Position numbers and translations under genes: made by a program
The notes under the pieces: model-generated
Database searches by the model: none
What the model was told of the DNA's origin: nothing
Seen by the model: only the letters and a program-made list of their open reading frames with translations
In this document: positions 1-7,531 of the stretch, piece by piece
How positions within the stretch are numbered: position 1 is the stretch's first letter
Layout of the letters: every line of letters begins with the position of its first letter
From: Pseudomonadota bacterium
GTDB lineage: Bacteria; Pseudomonadota; Gammaproteobacteria; DASZBR01
Direction: 5' to 3'
Assembly (NCBI GenBank): GCA_021777765.1
Contig: JAJYDF010000030.1
Coordinates: 1-45,860 of the forward strand
Length of the DNA: 45,860 bases

Positions 1-37
1 CCCTCAATTATAAAAATTAAAATTTAACTATTTCGTT

Positions 38-2284
38 TTAGTGCGCAAGGGATGCTTGACTAAATTCCGAGGTATCGCGAGGTATTGGAATAAAACTTGA
101 TGTATCTATCCGTGTTGCGGTAGCAACTATTGGTGTACCAGGGATAACGTAAGCTTCCATGTTGGCTTTGAAAGCCGCGTTGCCATTGAAATCGGTCTTC
201 ACTATTGTGTTACCAATTACCTGATTACCCGAGCTGGCCAGGAAAGTTGCCATGCCTGATACTGGACAATTGGTATTATATCCTGTGGGTAACGCAGTAG
301 ATAATTGGATACATTGCGTGGGATTACCTTCATATATCTGAATTAAATAGTAAGTCGAAGGTGTGCTGCTGAGAGTGCCTGATACAACTAAATCATCTCC
401 TGAAATTTGTGCATTCGTAAGCACAGGATTGTTTTGCAAGCCATTGGGTTGACCAGCCACTGGACTTATCATACTGTTCAAGGTTGGCCCATCACCGATT
501 TGAGCAGTTATATCAGTAATGAGAGAACCAGGACCAAATAGTCCCGCAAATCCTGAATAAGGAACTGCGCCAAGATCAAGACCAATCCCAGGAGAGGGGT
601 AGATTATGTTACTTAGAACACTAATTCCAGTCGGATTAGTAACTGTAAGGCCATAAAATGCGCCTCCAAAACCCTGAAGATTTTTCATAATTATTCCACC
701 TTCCCCCGAAACAGAGCCATTGTTGGCTATAACATTACCTATTATTTGCGAGTTCTGTACATCTCCTGCAACTGTTATACCGGGAGAACTATTACCACAA
801 GCAGTTTGAGATAAACTCCTATCGGTTCCTATATAATTGTTTGCTACCAGAGCGTTGGTGACAGGTACACCCGTTAATCCTGAGGCAACTCGAATAGCTC
901 CCATAAGGTTCTTGCCTACCACGTTATTTGTAAGAATGTCGCTATCACCAGAATCCAGCCAAATTCCAGTGTCTGTGGATGAACCCATTATAGCTGGGTT
1001 ACTGCAGCTGCCATGGATATCCATCCCTATGTTATTATTAGCCACTAAATTATTATTGCCCTCAATACGGATAGGCGATACATACGAGTTAAACAGTGTA
1101 TTTCCGAGAACATAACTATTACTATCTTGCAAAAGAATAATAATATAGTCAGAACCTCCCACTACATTTCCTTGACCTTTTAACAGACCACCAAAGACAT
1201 TTTTGCCAGAAACCGCGGCGTAACTACTAGCACTATTAACGAGGCTGACGCTATCAAAAATCAAATAGGGAGAGAAAGGGACGGCATTACTGTAGGGGAA
1301 ATTAGGTCCAGAACCATGATTACCTTTGATGTCAAATCCACCTATAATTTGGGTACCTTCTTTGTTAATTCCCATATAGTTATCCTGAACAACATTATGG
1401 GTGCTGCTTATATTCGTCATCGGTATGGCATTGGGACCACCAAACCCGTTAATGCTCTGATTAATTGGAACCACTCCAAGACAGTCGCTGGCGCACTGCC
1501 CAAAAACATTACGATTGGCGCTGTTGATTTTAAACGGGTAATCCGAAGAAGTTGTACCTAAATAATTATTATTAGAACCTTCGATGCGAACTTCATTACC
1601 TTCGGTATTGCTATTAGATCCAATAATCGCACCTAGCCCATCGGAATATCCAGATAGTTCTCCGGTTACATCCAAGCCAAAAAAGTTGCCAACTATAGTG
1701 ACCTTGTCCACACCAAACAAGTAGATTGCATTCCGGGGAAACCTGTTCATTACCAAGTTTTTCACTGTGCTCCCAGATGGATCTTGCGCTAGTTTAGCGC
1801 CTGACGCTGAATCCCTACCGACAAATGTCAATCCCGCCGGAAAGCTGGCTGGTGGGTTTGGCGTTGCATTTACATACTGACCATCAAGCTCTATCGCCGC
1901 GCCATCTGAGTTAGGCCCATGAATATTTACCGGACAATGTATTATCGGCAATGGCAGCCCAGAAGTCTCCAATCCTGGTTGGATCGAGTAATACTTCACG
2001 CCATTGGACATTAAGGAGCCGGAAGTAATAGCAAAACTGATATCAGCGACACCCATCGATGAATTACAGGTTGCGCTTTGATTAATTGCATTTAGCACGC
2101 CACGTAATGAGGTGCCTGAAGGGGGATTAGCCAGGTCGCTAGTAGTGGTTACTACATAACTTGCTGCTGATACTGAACTTGCAAATATTAAAGGAGCGAC
2201 CCCTAGAAAAATCGGTTGTGTTTGTTTTCTACATTCTAAAAGCAATTGCTTTGTAGAAAGAATAAAATGATAAAAGCAATTCAT
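38..2284 (-). CDS. Secreted right-handed beta-helix repeat protein
   Basis: A 748-aa exported protein of unknown substrate. The N-terminus looks like an extended signal peptide of about 40 residues: a polar stretch, then a hydrophobic core ending ASSVSA before ASY. Next comes a TSLRGVLNAIN segment resembling the SLR-A-I motif that opens many beta-helix surface proteins. The body (about 100-600) is rich in Asn/Gly/Ile/Val with recurring N-N-x-I/V-G patterns (for example VIGNVIANNG, LVANNYIGTD), as in right-handed parallel beta-helices. The C-terminal part has an ATATRIDTSS...DTSEFS motif common at the end of such proteins. No autotransporter barrel or LPXTG-like anchor is visible. The start is supported by GGAGG 7 nt upstream. 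Family members include surface adhesins and polysaccharide lyases; no catalytic residues could be assigned. Fold is inferred from repeat pattern only. Confidence 0.75.
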   Translation of the reverse strand: MNCFYHFILSTKQLLLECRKQTQPIFLGVAPLIFASSVSAASYVVTTTSDLANPPSGTSLRGVLNAINQSATCNSSMGVADISFAITSGSLMSNGVKYYSIQPGLETSGLPLPIIHCPVNIHGPNSDGAAIELDGQYVNATPNPPASFPAGLTFVGRDSASGAKLAQDPSGSTVKNLVMNRFPRNAIYLFGVDKVTIVGNFFGLDVTGELSGYSDGLGAIIGSNSNTEGNEVRIEGSNNNYLGTTSSDYPFKINSANRNVFGQCASDCLGVVPINQSINGFGGPNAIPMTNISSTHNVVQDNYMGINKEGTQIIGGFDIKGNHGSGPNFPYSNAVPFSPYLIFDSVSLVNSASSYAAVSGKNVFGGLLKGQGNVVGGSDYIIILLQDSNSYVLGNTLFNSYVSPIRIEGNNNLVANNNIGMDIHGSCSNPAIMGSSTDTGIWLDSGDSDILTNNVVGKNLMGAIRVASGLTGVPVTNALVANNYIGTDRSLSQTACGNSSPGITVAGDVQNSQIIGNVIANNGSVSGEGGIIMKNLQGFGGAFYGLTVTNPTGISVLSNIIYPSPGIGLDLGAVPYSGFAGLFGPGSLITDITAQIGDGPTLNSMISPVAGQPNGLQNNPVLTNAQISGDDLVVSGTLSSTPSTYYLIQIYEGNPTQCIQLSTALPTGYNTNCPVSGMATFLASSGNQVIGNTIVKTDFNGNAAFKANMEAYVIPGTPIVATATRIDTSSFIPIPRDTSEFSQASLAH

Positions 2285-2823
2285 GACTTTTCCTCCGATT
2301 GCAAACTGTATTTACGTACATAGTTGCATCTTCACTTTAAATAACGTTTTCCGCACAAACTTATTTCTCATTATTTTTCTTATTTATTGCAACAAGGTTG
2401 CTGTAAAACCACTAATTCCTTATTGATTATGAGAGACTTCCATGTCGCTATTTGTTTTGATAAAGGCTTTAAATTCTCGAGAGGTGATAAAACGGTTAAA
2501 AAAAACAAGTTTTATAATATGTATAGCATCTCAGAATGAATGCGCAAGTTATTGAAAAATATAGTCAAATTCAGTAGAAATATTGATAATGCTAGCTATA
2601 CTATTAGTTTAAATAACGTGTTTATGGTTGATTTGATGAAATTTAAATCAAATAAATCCTTGAAAGGATTTAAAGTCATACTAGGCACATAAAAGAGGAT
2701 GAGGGAGAAATTAACTATTTTGATCAAATGTTCAGTGTTTTATTCTTTAAAATTGTTGAATTTCATCTTAACCAAATAAATATCCACCCCCAATTTGAGT
2801 AGACATTTTATGAAATAGTTTTT
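2285..2823. other. Intergenic region without a supported gene
   Basis: About 540 bp of AT-rich DNA between two minus-strand genes. Only short reading frames without good ribosome binding sites are present. The one clear structure is a perfect palindrome at 2653-2672 (TAAATCCTT, 2-nt centre, AAGGATTTA), which could be a weak hairpin or a protein-binding site. The part next to 2284 presumably holds the promoter of the beta-helix protein gene. Confidence 0.5.
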
Positions 2824-3405
2824 TTACAATTTATCAAATGAAAGAGCCACTTTTTTGCGATACAACTCAAATTCGATCAATACAAATAATGCAATAGTGT
2901 TACCGTATATAAATGGTCGAACAAAATTCATGTCAATAATATTATGATGCGATATCACATCTAAAGTATTAATGGGTATATTTATTGTACACAGCATTGA
3001 AGAGCATGCAATCACTAACTTAAACAATGTTAGTATATTTTTGCTTTTATCAAATAAATGCATTTGCAAATAGTCAATTAAATAATTTAGCGATTTTAAA
3101 ATTGTCCGTAATATTATAAATGTGATCGCCGTTATAATAATATATCTAGCGAAAAAAATGGGCATGATGATCAACTTACTTAAAACTATTGTCAGATACA
3201 TTGAGAATATTGATAGACATGCTACATAAAAAAATATGATGTAATTAGTGAGATCTGTAACGAATTGATATACGTTTACTGGAAGATTTTGAATGATCTG
3301 TTTTAGACAAACCTTTTGCTGAGCAGATGCAAATATAACAATCGGTAGCATAAAAATAAAAAGCGAAAAAACTATACAAATAATAAAAATTAATGCATCG
3401 AACAT
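2824..3405 (-). CDS. Hypothetical integral membrane protein
   Basis: A 193-aa hydrophobic protein that I do not recognise. It has about four probable membrane segments: residues 3-26, about 47-75, 85-105 and about 125-145, with a further hydrophobic stretch near 165-180. Polar loops carry few charges. No catalytic motif or known domain is visible. The start has only a weak AAAG ribosome binding site. It lies outside the ssrA island, about 100 bp beyond the distal attachment-site copy, so it is probably ancestral chromosome rather than island cargo. Function unknown. Confidence 0.5.
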   Translation of the reverse strand: MFDALIFIICIVFSLFIFMLPIVIFASAQQKVCLKQIIQNLPVNVYQFVTDLTNYIIFFYVACLSIFSMYLTIVLSKLIIMPIFFARYIIITAITFIILRTILKSLNYLIDYLQMHLFDKSKNILTLFKLVIACSSMLCTINIPINTLDVISHHNIIDMNFVRPFIYGNTIALFVLIEFELYRKKVALSFDKL

Positions 3406-3507
3406 CTTTGAATTCCAAATAAGTTAAAATTGTTCTTTGACCCAATTCGGACTTCCATGAGGAACCAAGCCTTTCGATATCAAAAAATTGATTGAAAATG
3501 TATCATG

Positions 3508-3530
3508 AATGGTGGAGGCGGCGGGAATTG
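3508..3530. repeat. Distal attachment site (att) of the ssrA island
   Basis: This 23-bp sequence is an exact direct repeat of 19252-19274, which contains the 3' end of the tmRNA gene (the T-arm/acceptor strand and the CCA). Duplication of a tRNA/tmRNA 3' end at the far side of an integrase-bearing segment is the standard footprint of tyrosine-recombinase integration. It marks the left limit of the island. Flanking bases differ immediately: GGGG follows here, AACC at the ssrA copy. Confidence 0.9.
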
Positions 3531-3587
3531 GGGTTAATTAAAAATGCTGGTTTTTAATTGATAAAATGCAATTTTTATCTAAAATTG

Positions 3588-3605
3588 TACCCCCACTTAT
3601 ACCCC
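3588..3605. promoter_or_regulatory. Candidate integrase arm-type site, left end
   Basis: The 18-bp sequence TACCCCCACTTATACCCC is identical and in the same orientation to 19119-19136 just upstream of the integrase start. It lies 58 bp inside the left att copy. Short direct repeats inside both ends of an element are expected for binding by the N-terminal arm domain of a P4-type integrase. Binding itself is inferred. Confidence 0.5.
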
Positions 3606-3662
3606 CTGCAATCGGTACTGAAAGATCAACCGAACCCAATTCCCAAGTGCTTTTTTTACCTA

Positions 3663-3719
3663 TTATTTAGCATAAATATTTTTCTCAAAGATTAATTTGT
3701 TATTTCGATAGCAACTTTC
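3663..3719 (-). pseudogene. Remnant: last codons of a third DUF6088 gene
   Basis: The minus strand reads about 18 codons ending NKLIFEKNIYAK and a stop. This closely matches the end of the intact DUF6088 gene at 5498-5926 (SKLIFEKNINAK). The similarity continues past the stop into the downstream flank, so 3617 to about 3715 and 5453 to about 5549 are diverged copies of one segment. Upstream codons are missing, so this is a truncated relic from duplication or recombination. Confidence 0.65.
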
Positions 3720-3747
3720 AGCAGTCCTATTATTAATTAAAAGAAAA

Positions 3748-4050
3748 TTAATTTTTCCTATTGAACTCCAGATTCACATTAAGCTTTGCATTCGCAGCAG
3801 AAGCAATTCGAATCAATAATTGCAACGATGGAACACGTGTATCTGTGCCACTTTCTAAGCGTGCAATAACAGGTTGTGTAGTATGTGCGCGGATAGCTAG
3901 TTCAATTTGTGTTAAACGAGCGCGCTGCCGTAACTCAACTATCATTTTAGAGATGGCATTAATAAGCAATTCTTTTTGGTAATGCTCATTGAATTCTGGA
4001 TCACGCGCTTGTTCTCTCTTTATCACATCATCCAACGTAATCTTTTTCAT
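3748..4050 (-). CDS. higA: HigA-type antitoxin, XRE family
   Basis: A 100-aa DNA-binding antitoxin. The XRE-type helix-turn-helix lies in the second half (about 45-95), with the signature LTQIELAIRAHTTQPVIARLESG. The N-terminal part (KREQARDPEFNEHYQ) is typical of HigA proteins encoded downstream of RelE-like toxins. I chose the Met at 4050 because GGAGGT lies just upstream; the longer frame to 4131 would run deep inside the toxin gene. The start overlaps the toxin end by 23 bp, which implies translational coupling. Its product should neutralise the toxin and repress the shared promoter at 4384-4411. Family assignment is strong; activity is inferred. Confidence 0.85.
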   Translation of the reverse strand: MKKITLDDVIKREQARDPEFNEHYQKELLINAISKMIVELRQRARLTQIELAIRAHTTQPVIARLESGTDTRVPSLQLLIRIASAANAKLNVNLEFNRKN

Positions 4051-4378
4051 ATTTAAGTACCTCCAACATTCTCTTTTCTGCAAGATCAATTTCTTTAGGT
4101 GGCGCCTTTTGTGATTGCTTTTTATATGCATGAAGCAAAATCATCGTCATATCCTTTATCACCACATAAAATATACGAAATCCTACATTATGAGTTTTAA
4201 TTTTAATTTCCCATAGTTGCCCTCTAATCTGTCTAAACTCCACACGAGGACAGTTAAACCCTAATTCTTCAATGCATTTCAAACATGCTAATATTTTTGC
4301 TCTATCTTTAGATTCTAATTCTTCTATAACCTCAACTACAGGTTGGCGATTATTTTTATTGTAAAAGAGTATTTTCAT
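4028..4378 (-). CDS. higB: HigB/RelE-like toxin (Gp49 family)
   Basis: A 116-aa protein of the phage-derived Gp49-like / RelE-ParE toxin superfamily. Recognisable features are ELESKDRAKILACLKCIEELG, the REI..-type strand RQIRGQLWEIKIKTHNVGFRIFYVV, and ILLHAYKKQSQKAPPKEIDLAEKRM near the C-terminus, which contains the usual basic residues of mRNA-cleaving family members. It is the first gene of a toxin-antitoxin operon, with higA overlapping its end. There is no Shine-Dalgarno sequence. A sigma70-like -10 element ends only 5 nt before the ATG, so the mRNA may be leaderless. Role: growth inhibition, probably by ribosome-dependent mRNA cleavage as in the family. Confidence 0.85.
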   Translation of the reverse strand: MKILFYNKNNRQPVVEVIEELESKDRAKILACLKCIEELGFNCPRVEFRQIRGQLWEIKIKTHNVGFRIFYVVIKDMTMILLHAYKKQSQKAPPKEIDLAEKRMLEVLKYEKDYVG

Positions 4379-4383
4379 ATAAC

Positions 4384-4411
4384 ATTATATCCTATTGGGT
4401 ATAAAATACAA
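4384..4411 (-). promoter_or_regulatory. higBA promoter with overlapping operator
   Basis: On the minus strand the -10 is TATAAT (4384-4389) and the -35 is TTGTAT (4406-4411), 16 bp apart. An imperfect palindrome, TTATATCC-TATT-GGGTATAA (4385-4404, 7 of 8 pairs), covers the -10 and spacer. It is well placed as the operator for HigA autoregulation. Transcription would begin at or next to the higB ATG. Confidence 0.6.
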
Positions 4412-4681
4412 GTGCCACCAAAAAAGTATTATATCTGACTAAGAAAGCAGTTTACTACTTTCAAATTAGAATTCTTTTACATTTTAATTGTTAAATTGAT
4501 ATCTAAGATTGCAATACAGAATATTGTGGATGACAACATTATCAAATGATGAAAAGTCTCAGTATAGAAATAAAGAAAATTAGCAGAGCATCAATCCTTA
4601 TAAAGGACTAATACAAATTTATTAATTATAATGTCACAAAAATCAATCTGTCTGTTTATTTGTGCAGAATTTATATGCAGT

Positions 4682-5092
4682 TTATTCACGTTTTAACTCC
4701 ATGCTTTTGTAACGTAATTGTCGACGAAATCTATCTTTTAATTTTGTGGTAGGATTAGCGGGAACCTGAGTAGAACGCCCAGCGTTATAATCTAATTCTT
4801 CTGGAGATGGTTCCCAACGAATATTTAGACGAGTCAATGCAGCTCGCATTGTAGGTAAAACGCCTCCCCTTAAATAGACTGTTTTTGCAATTTTTGAATA
4901 CGCTTGTTTGCCATACACACCATAACCTAGTTTTGCGAGCTGTCCACTTTGTACGAGACGATTTAAAGCACGACTGATCTGACGTGGTTCAGCAATATTG
5001 GCAATATCAGAGCGTAATACAACATCACCCGAGAGTTTTTCAATTCTCTTTAAAACTTTGGCCGTAATGCTTTTTTTGAGTGTTACCCTCAT
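4682..5092 (-). CDS. DUF6088 family protein (AbiEi-like antitoxin domain)
   Basis: A 136-aa basic protein with a winged-helix-like N-terminal region: SGDVVLRSDIANIAEPRQISRALNRLVQSGQLAKLGYGVYGK, about residues 20-65. This motif order (R-S-D, R-Q-I-S-R-A-L, G-x-G-V-Y) is that of DUF6088 and related AbiEi-type antitoxin domains. A second block, DYNAGRSTQVPANPTTKLKDRFRR, is shared with the gene at 5498-5926. The Met at 5092 is preferred because GAGGT lies 7 nt upstream. No intact toxin partner is adjacent. The natural partner would be an AbiEii nucleotidyltransferase, and a decayed AbiEii gene lies at 7146-7508. Confidence 0.7.
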   Translation of the reverse strand: MRVTLKKSITAKVLKRIEKLSGDVVLRSDIANIAEPRQISRALNRLVQSGQLAKLGYGVYGKQAYSKIAKTVYLRGGVLPTMRAALTRLNIRWEPSPEELDYNAGRSTQVPANPTTKLKDRFRRQLRYKSMELKRE

Positions 5093-5189
5093 AATAAACC
5101 TCATACCAACAATGGATATATAAAGAATATCGCAGATCCATTTTGAATCAAATTAATAATAACTATGGTTTATGTAGGATATTAGAATA

Positions 5190-5243
5190 CTAATCCCTCA
5201 CTTCAAACCACTCTGTGGGTAACAATTCTAAGTAGGTAACCAC
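5190..5243 (-). pseudogene. Short coherent coding tail of an unknown gene
   Basis: The minus strand reads a coherent 17-codon frame ending in LELLPTEWFEVRD and a stop. It sits just downstream of the Bro/DinD-like remnant but in a different frame. It may be the tail of that gene or of another lost one. I do not recognise the sequence. Confidence 0.25.
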
Positions 5244-5255
5244 ATAGAGAGCACA

Positions 5256-5447
5256 TTAGAGATATTTTTTACCTTCAGCGGCTTCTAATTTCAGTCGGTG
5301 ACAATTTGTAACCGACTCATTACTTTTTTACGACGCATTTAGCTCATTCCAATATTTTCTTGCTGATTGATAATTAGCTTGCTTAATTAGCAGTTGTTTA
5401 ATATCAATAGCCGAGAAATACCAAACTGACGCGTTTTCAGCATAATG
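5256..5447 (-). pseudogene. Remnant of a Bro-N/DinD-like phage gene
   Basis: The minus strand reads NASVWYFSAIDI, then QSARKYWNELNAS, then after a frameshift NESVTNCHRLKLEAAEG and a stop. This order matches the N-terminal region of a family of prophage-borne Bro-N or DinD-like proteins (W-x-x-S-x-x-D, A-R-x-Y-W, V-T-N-C-H-R-L-K-L). Both ends and the frame are broken, so this is a relic. It ends beside the duplicated segment starting at 5453, which suggests the duplication truncated it. Recognised from memory of the family pattern. Confidence 0.55.
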
Positions 5448-5497
5448 ATGTCACTGAAAGATCAACCGAACCCAATTCGCAAGAGTTTTTTCACCGA

Positions 5498-5926
5498 TTA
5501 TTTAGCATTAATATTTTTCTCAAAAATTAATTTGCTATTTCCGTAACCAATCCGACGTCGGCATCTATTTTTAAGTTTTACGATGTTTTTTACAGGAACT
5601 TGCGTGGATTTACCCTTGTTATAATCATTTTCAGCATTACCTGGTTCGAATGCAATTCCCAAACGTTTAAGTGCTTCTCTTAATGAGGAGTCAGTTCCAT
5701 TTTTAATTAGCGGCATATCAGTATATTTTGAAGTATAAGCCTTCGCGTAAATACCAGCACCAATTTTAACCAGCTTTTTTTTCGCAATGAGTTTTGTTAT
5801 CCCACGACTTATCTGTCGATAACTACCAAGATCATTTAAATCTTTGCGTAGTACAACACTACCTTTAATCACTCTCAAGCGAATTGAGATCTTGTATTCT
5901 ATGCTTTCTTGATACTTTACTCTCAT
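5498..5926 (-). CDS. DUF6088 family protein (AbiEi-like antitoxin domain)
   Basis: A 142-aa paralogue of the protein at 4682-5092. It has the same architecture: VVLRKDLNDLGSYRQISRGITKLIAKKKLVKIGAGIYAKAY (winged helix) and DYNKGKSTQVPV..KLKNRCRRR (basic block). The Met at 5926 aligns with the start of the paralogue, so I prefer it over the upstream Met at 5980. The 3' end and downstream flank are duplicated at 3617-3715. It has no adjacent intact toxin. Two genes plus one relic in 2.3 kb point to repeated gain or duplication of this antitoxin-like family. It may work as an orphan regulator or an anti-addiction factor; function is not shown. Confidence 0.7.
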   Translation of the reverse strand: MRVKYQESIEYKISIRLRVIKGSVVLRKDLNDLGSYRQISRGITKLIAKKKLVKIGAGIYAKAYTSKYTDMPLIKNGTDSSLREALKRLGIAFEPGNAENDYNKGKSTQVPVKNIVKLKNRCRRRIGYGNSKLIFEKNINAK

Positions 5927-6140
5927 ATCAAATACACCAAATTGGATCATATGTTCATATCTTACCTGATAATATAACAACTTCCATCAGCCACACTTTG
6001 TTATTCATATTTATACTGACAATGTCAAAATGTCTGCATAAATGCCATTGGAAAAATATGGTATATAAATGGTAATAATATGGTAATATTAATCAACATC
6101 GCTTTTACGTATTGAAACTATATTTGGTCAGGAGTTATAC

Positions 6141-6521
6141 ATGAACATGCCACAACCATCACTCTTTAGAACTGTGCCTGAAAAGGATTACTTTGATCTA
6201 TTCAGTGACGGCGAACCCGATGCAAAGAAAGTTGTAGATCTATTAAAATATAAAAAAGAAGACATCTCTGTTGCAGCTAATATACCACTTGAATCTATCC
6301 GCTATGATCAAAAAATGCCTGCTGAACTTAAAGAACGTATCACTGAATGGGCAACAGCGTTAAATTTAGTTGCAGGTTTTTTTCATGACGGAGAAAAAAC
6401 TGTGCTTTGGTTTACTATGCCTAACCCTCTGTTGGGTGGAATGTCGCCAAGAGATATGATTCGAGTTGGTCGATTTAAAAAATTACTTAAATTTATTCAT
6501 AATGCTTTAGGTGAGAACTAG
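6141..6521 (+). CDS. Antitoxin-like protein with Xre/MbcA/ParS toxin-binding domain
   Basis: A 126-aa protein whose C-terminal half (about 70-125) carries the W-F-x-x-P-N-P-x-L-G-G-x-S-P-x-D-x-I signature (LWFTMPNPLLGGMSPRDMIRVGRFKKL) of the DUF2384 toxin-binding domain of MbcA/ParS/Xre antitoxins. The N-terminal half may be a degenerate helix-turn-helix (DAKKVVDLLKYKKEDISVAANI). AGGAG stands 7 nt before the start. Family members normally sit next to a RES-domain NAD-degrading toxin. No RES protein is recognisable here; the next gene encodes another XRE protein 30 bp downstream. It is therefore an orphan antitoxin or a regulator. Confidence 0.7.
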   Translation: MNMPQPSLFRTVPEKDYFDLFSDGEPDAKKVVDLLKYKKEDISVAANIPLESIRYDQKMPAELKERITEWATALNLVAGFFHDGEKTVLWFTMPNPLLGGMSPRDMIRVGRFKKLLKFIHNALGEN

Positions 6522-6551
6522 AGATGACAAAGCGAATGAAAGAGGTGAAAA

Positions 6552-6902
6552 ATGACCAAAAGTGATAAACACATACTTGCTGTAAAAACACACGATGAAA
6601 TGATTGCGGAATGGATGAATGATCCAGCTTTTAAATCAGAATATGATGCATTAGAAGAGGAATATCAGCTATTAAAAGAAATGCTTCATGCTAGAACAAA
6701 AGCAGGGTTAACACAAAATGATGTAGCAGAGCGAATGGGCACTAAAGCACCCGCTGTCGCAAGATTAGAAGCATCTGGTATGCGTGATAAACACTCGCCC
6801 AGTGTTGGTACATTACGCAAATATGCTAATGCAGTTGGTTGTAAATTAGAAATTCGCCTTAAACAATTTTCTAATAAAGATTTAAAACAAAAGCATGCCT
6901 AA
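6552..6902 (+). CDS. XRE-family transcriptional regulator, HigA-like
   Basis: A 116-aa protein with an XRE helix-turn-helix at about residues 52-100 (TKAGLTQNDVAERMGTKAPAVARLEASG) and an N-terminal helix rich in acidic residues (MIAEWMNDPAFKSEYDALEEEY). This arrangement is typical of HigA-type antitoxins. AGAGGTG precedes the start. It lies 30 bp after the MbcA-like gene, and the two probably form one transcript. No RelE-like toxin is adjacent, so it is an orphan antitoxin or part of an unusual two-antitoxin operon. Confidence 0.75.
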   Translation: MTKSDKHILAVKTHDEMIAEWMNDPAFKSEYDALEEEYQLLKEMLHARTKAGLTQNDVAERMGTKAPAVARLEASGMRDKHSPSVGTLRKYANAVGCKLEIRLKQFSNKDLKQKHA

Positions 6903-7145
6903 TACTTTTATTTTTCTATTCTTAGCCTCCGGTAACCCATGTAAATTAAGACAAAATAGTTTTGATCTATAAAATTAACGATTAATATAAAATGACGAAA
7001 AAAACAGTTGAAACAGTGTAATTATTGTTAATAAAAAATATATCTTTCTAAAATCATTTGATTTTAGGTTACATTTAAATTGCTAATTTCATGAATAGTG
7101 AAACAATATTAGACTTTTGTTGACATTTTATTAAGTCAATCATTT

Positions 7146-7508
7146 GTGATTTATCTTGCAAGCAACTCAAGACCAAAACATAAGTTATTAAATCCAAATC
7201 CTAATTTAATTGACTTCGAAAAATCCTTTGAAAATGTATTCGCTGGTATGACACAGTTACCAGTTATATGTGAAGAGCTAATTGAAACCAGGTTTAGATT
7301 AATTCAACATCTCTTACACTCGCTGACCGACGATGAGCGAAAATTTTTATTATCATTGAAAGCAGGCGAACCAAATTGGTCGACTATGCCAATTCCAGGC
7401 ATTGATAAATTACACGCTTTAGCATGAAAAATCGTGATTATAAGAAAAATGGACAAGAAAAAACATAATGAGTACTTTGACAATTTAAAAAGAGTTTTAG
7501 AAATGTAG
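7146..7508 (+). pseudogene. 3' fragment of an AbiEii-type nucleotidyltransferase toxin
   Basis: The readable frame contains LTDDERKFLLSLKAGEPNWSTM and GIDKLHALA, the characteristic C-terminal region of AbiEii/AbiGii nucleotidyltransferase toxins (L-T-x-x-E-R-x-F-L-L-S-L-x-x-G-E-P-x-W). The next codon is TGA at 7425-7427, where the family has Trp (L-x-A-L-x-W-K). The same frame continues to 7508 with K-I-V-I-I-R-K-M-D-K-K-K-H, so a TGG to TGA nonsense change is the simplest reading. The nucleotidyltransferase N-terminal domain is absent; an in-frame stop occurs at 7110. This is a dead toxin. The DUF6088 genes nearby could have been its antitoxins. Confidence 0.7.
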
Positions 7509-7531
7509 TTTCTAAATATGAGGGAAGAAAG

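Noticed and set aside
837..1561. Plus-strand frames of 81-92 codons inside the beta-helix gene
   Set aside because: They are antisense to a long, compositionally coherent coding frame and have no ribosome binding sites or recognisable products.
2449..2560. A 37-codon plus-strand frame starting ATGTCGCTA
   Set aside because: Only a weak upstream purine stretch, no recognisable product, and it lies in AT-rich intergenic DNA.
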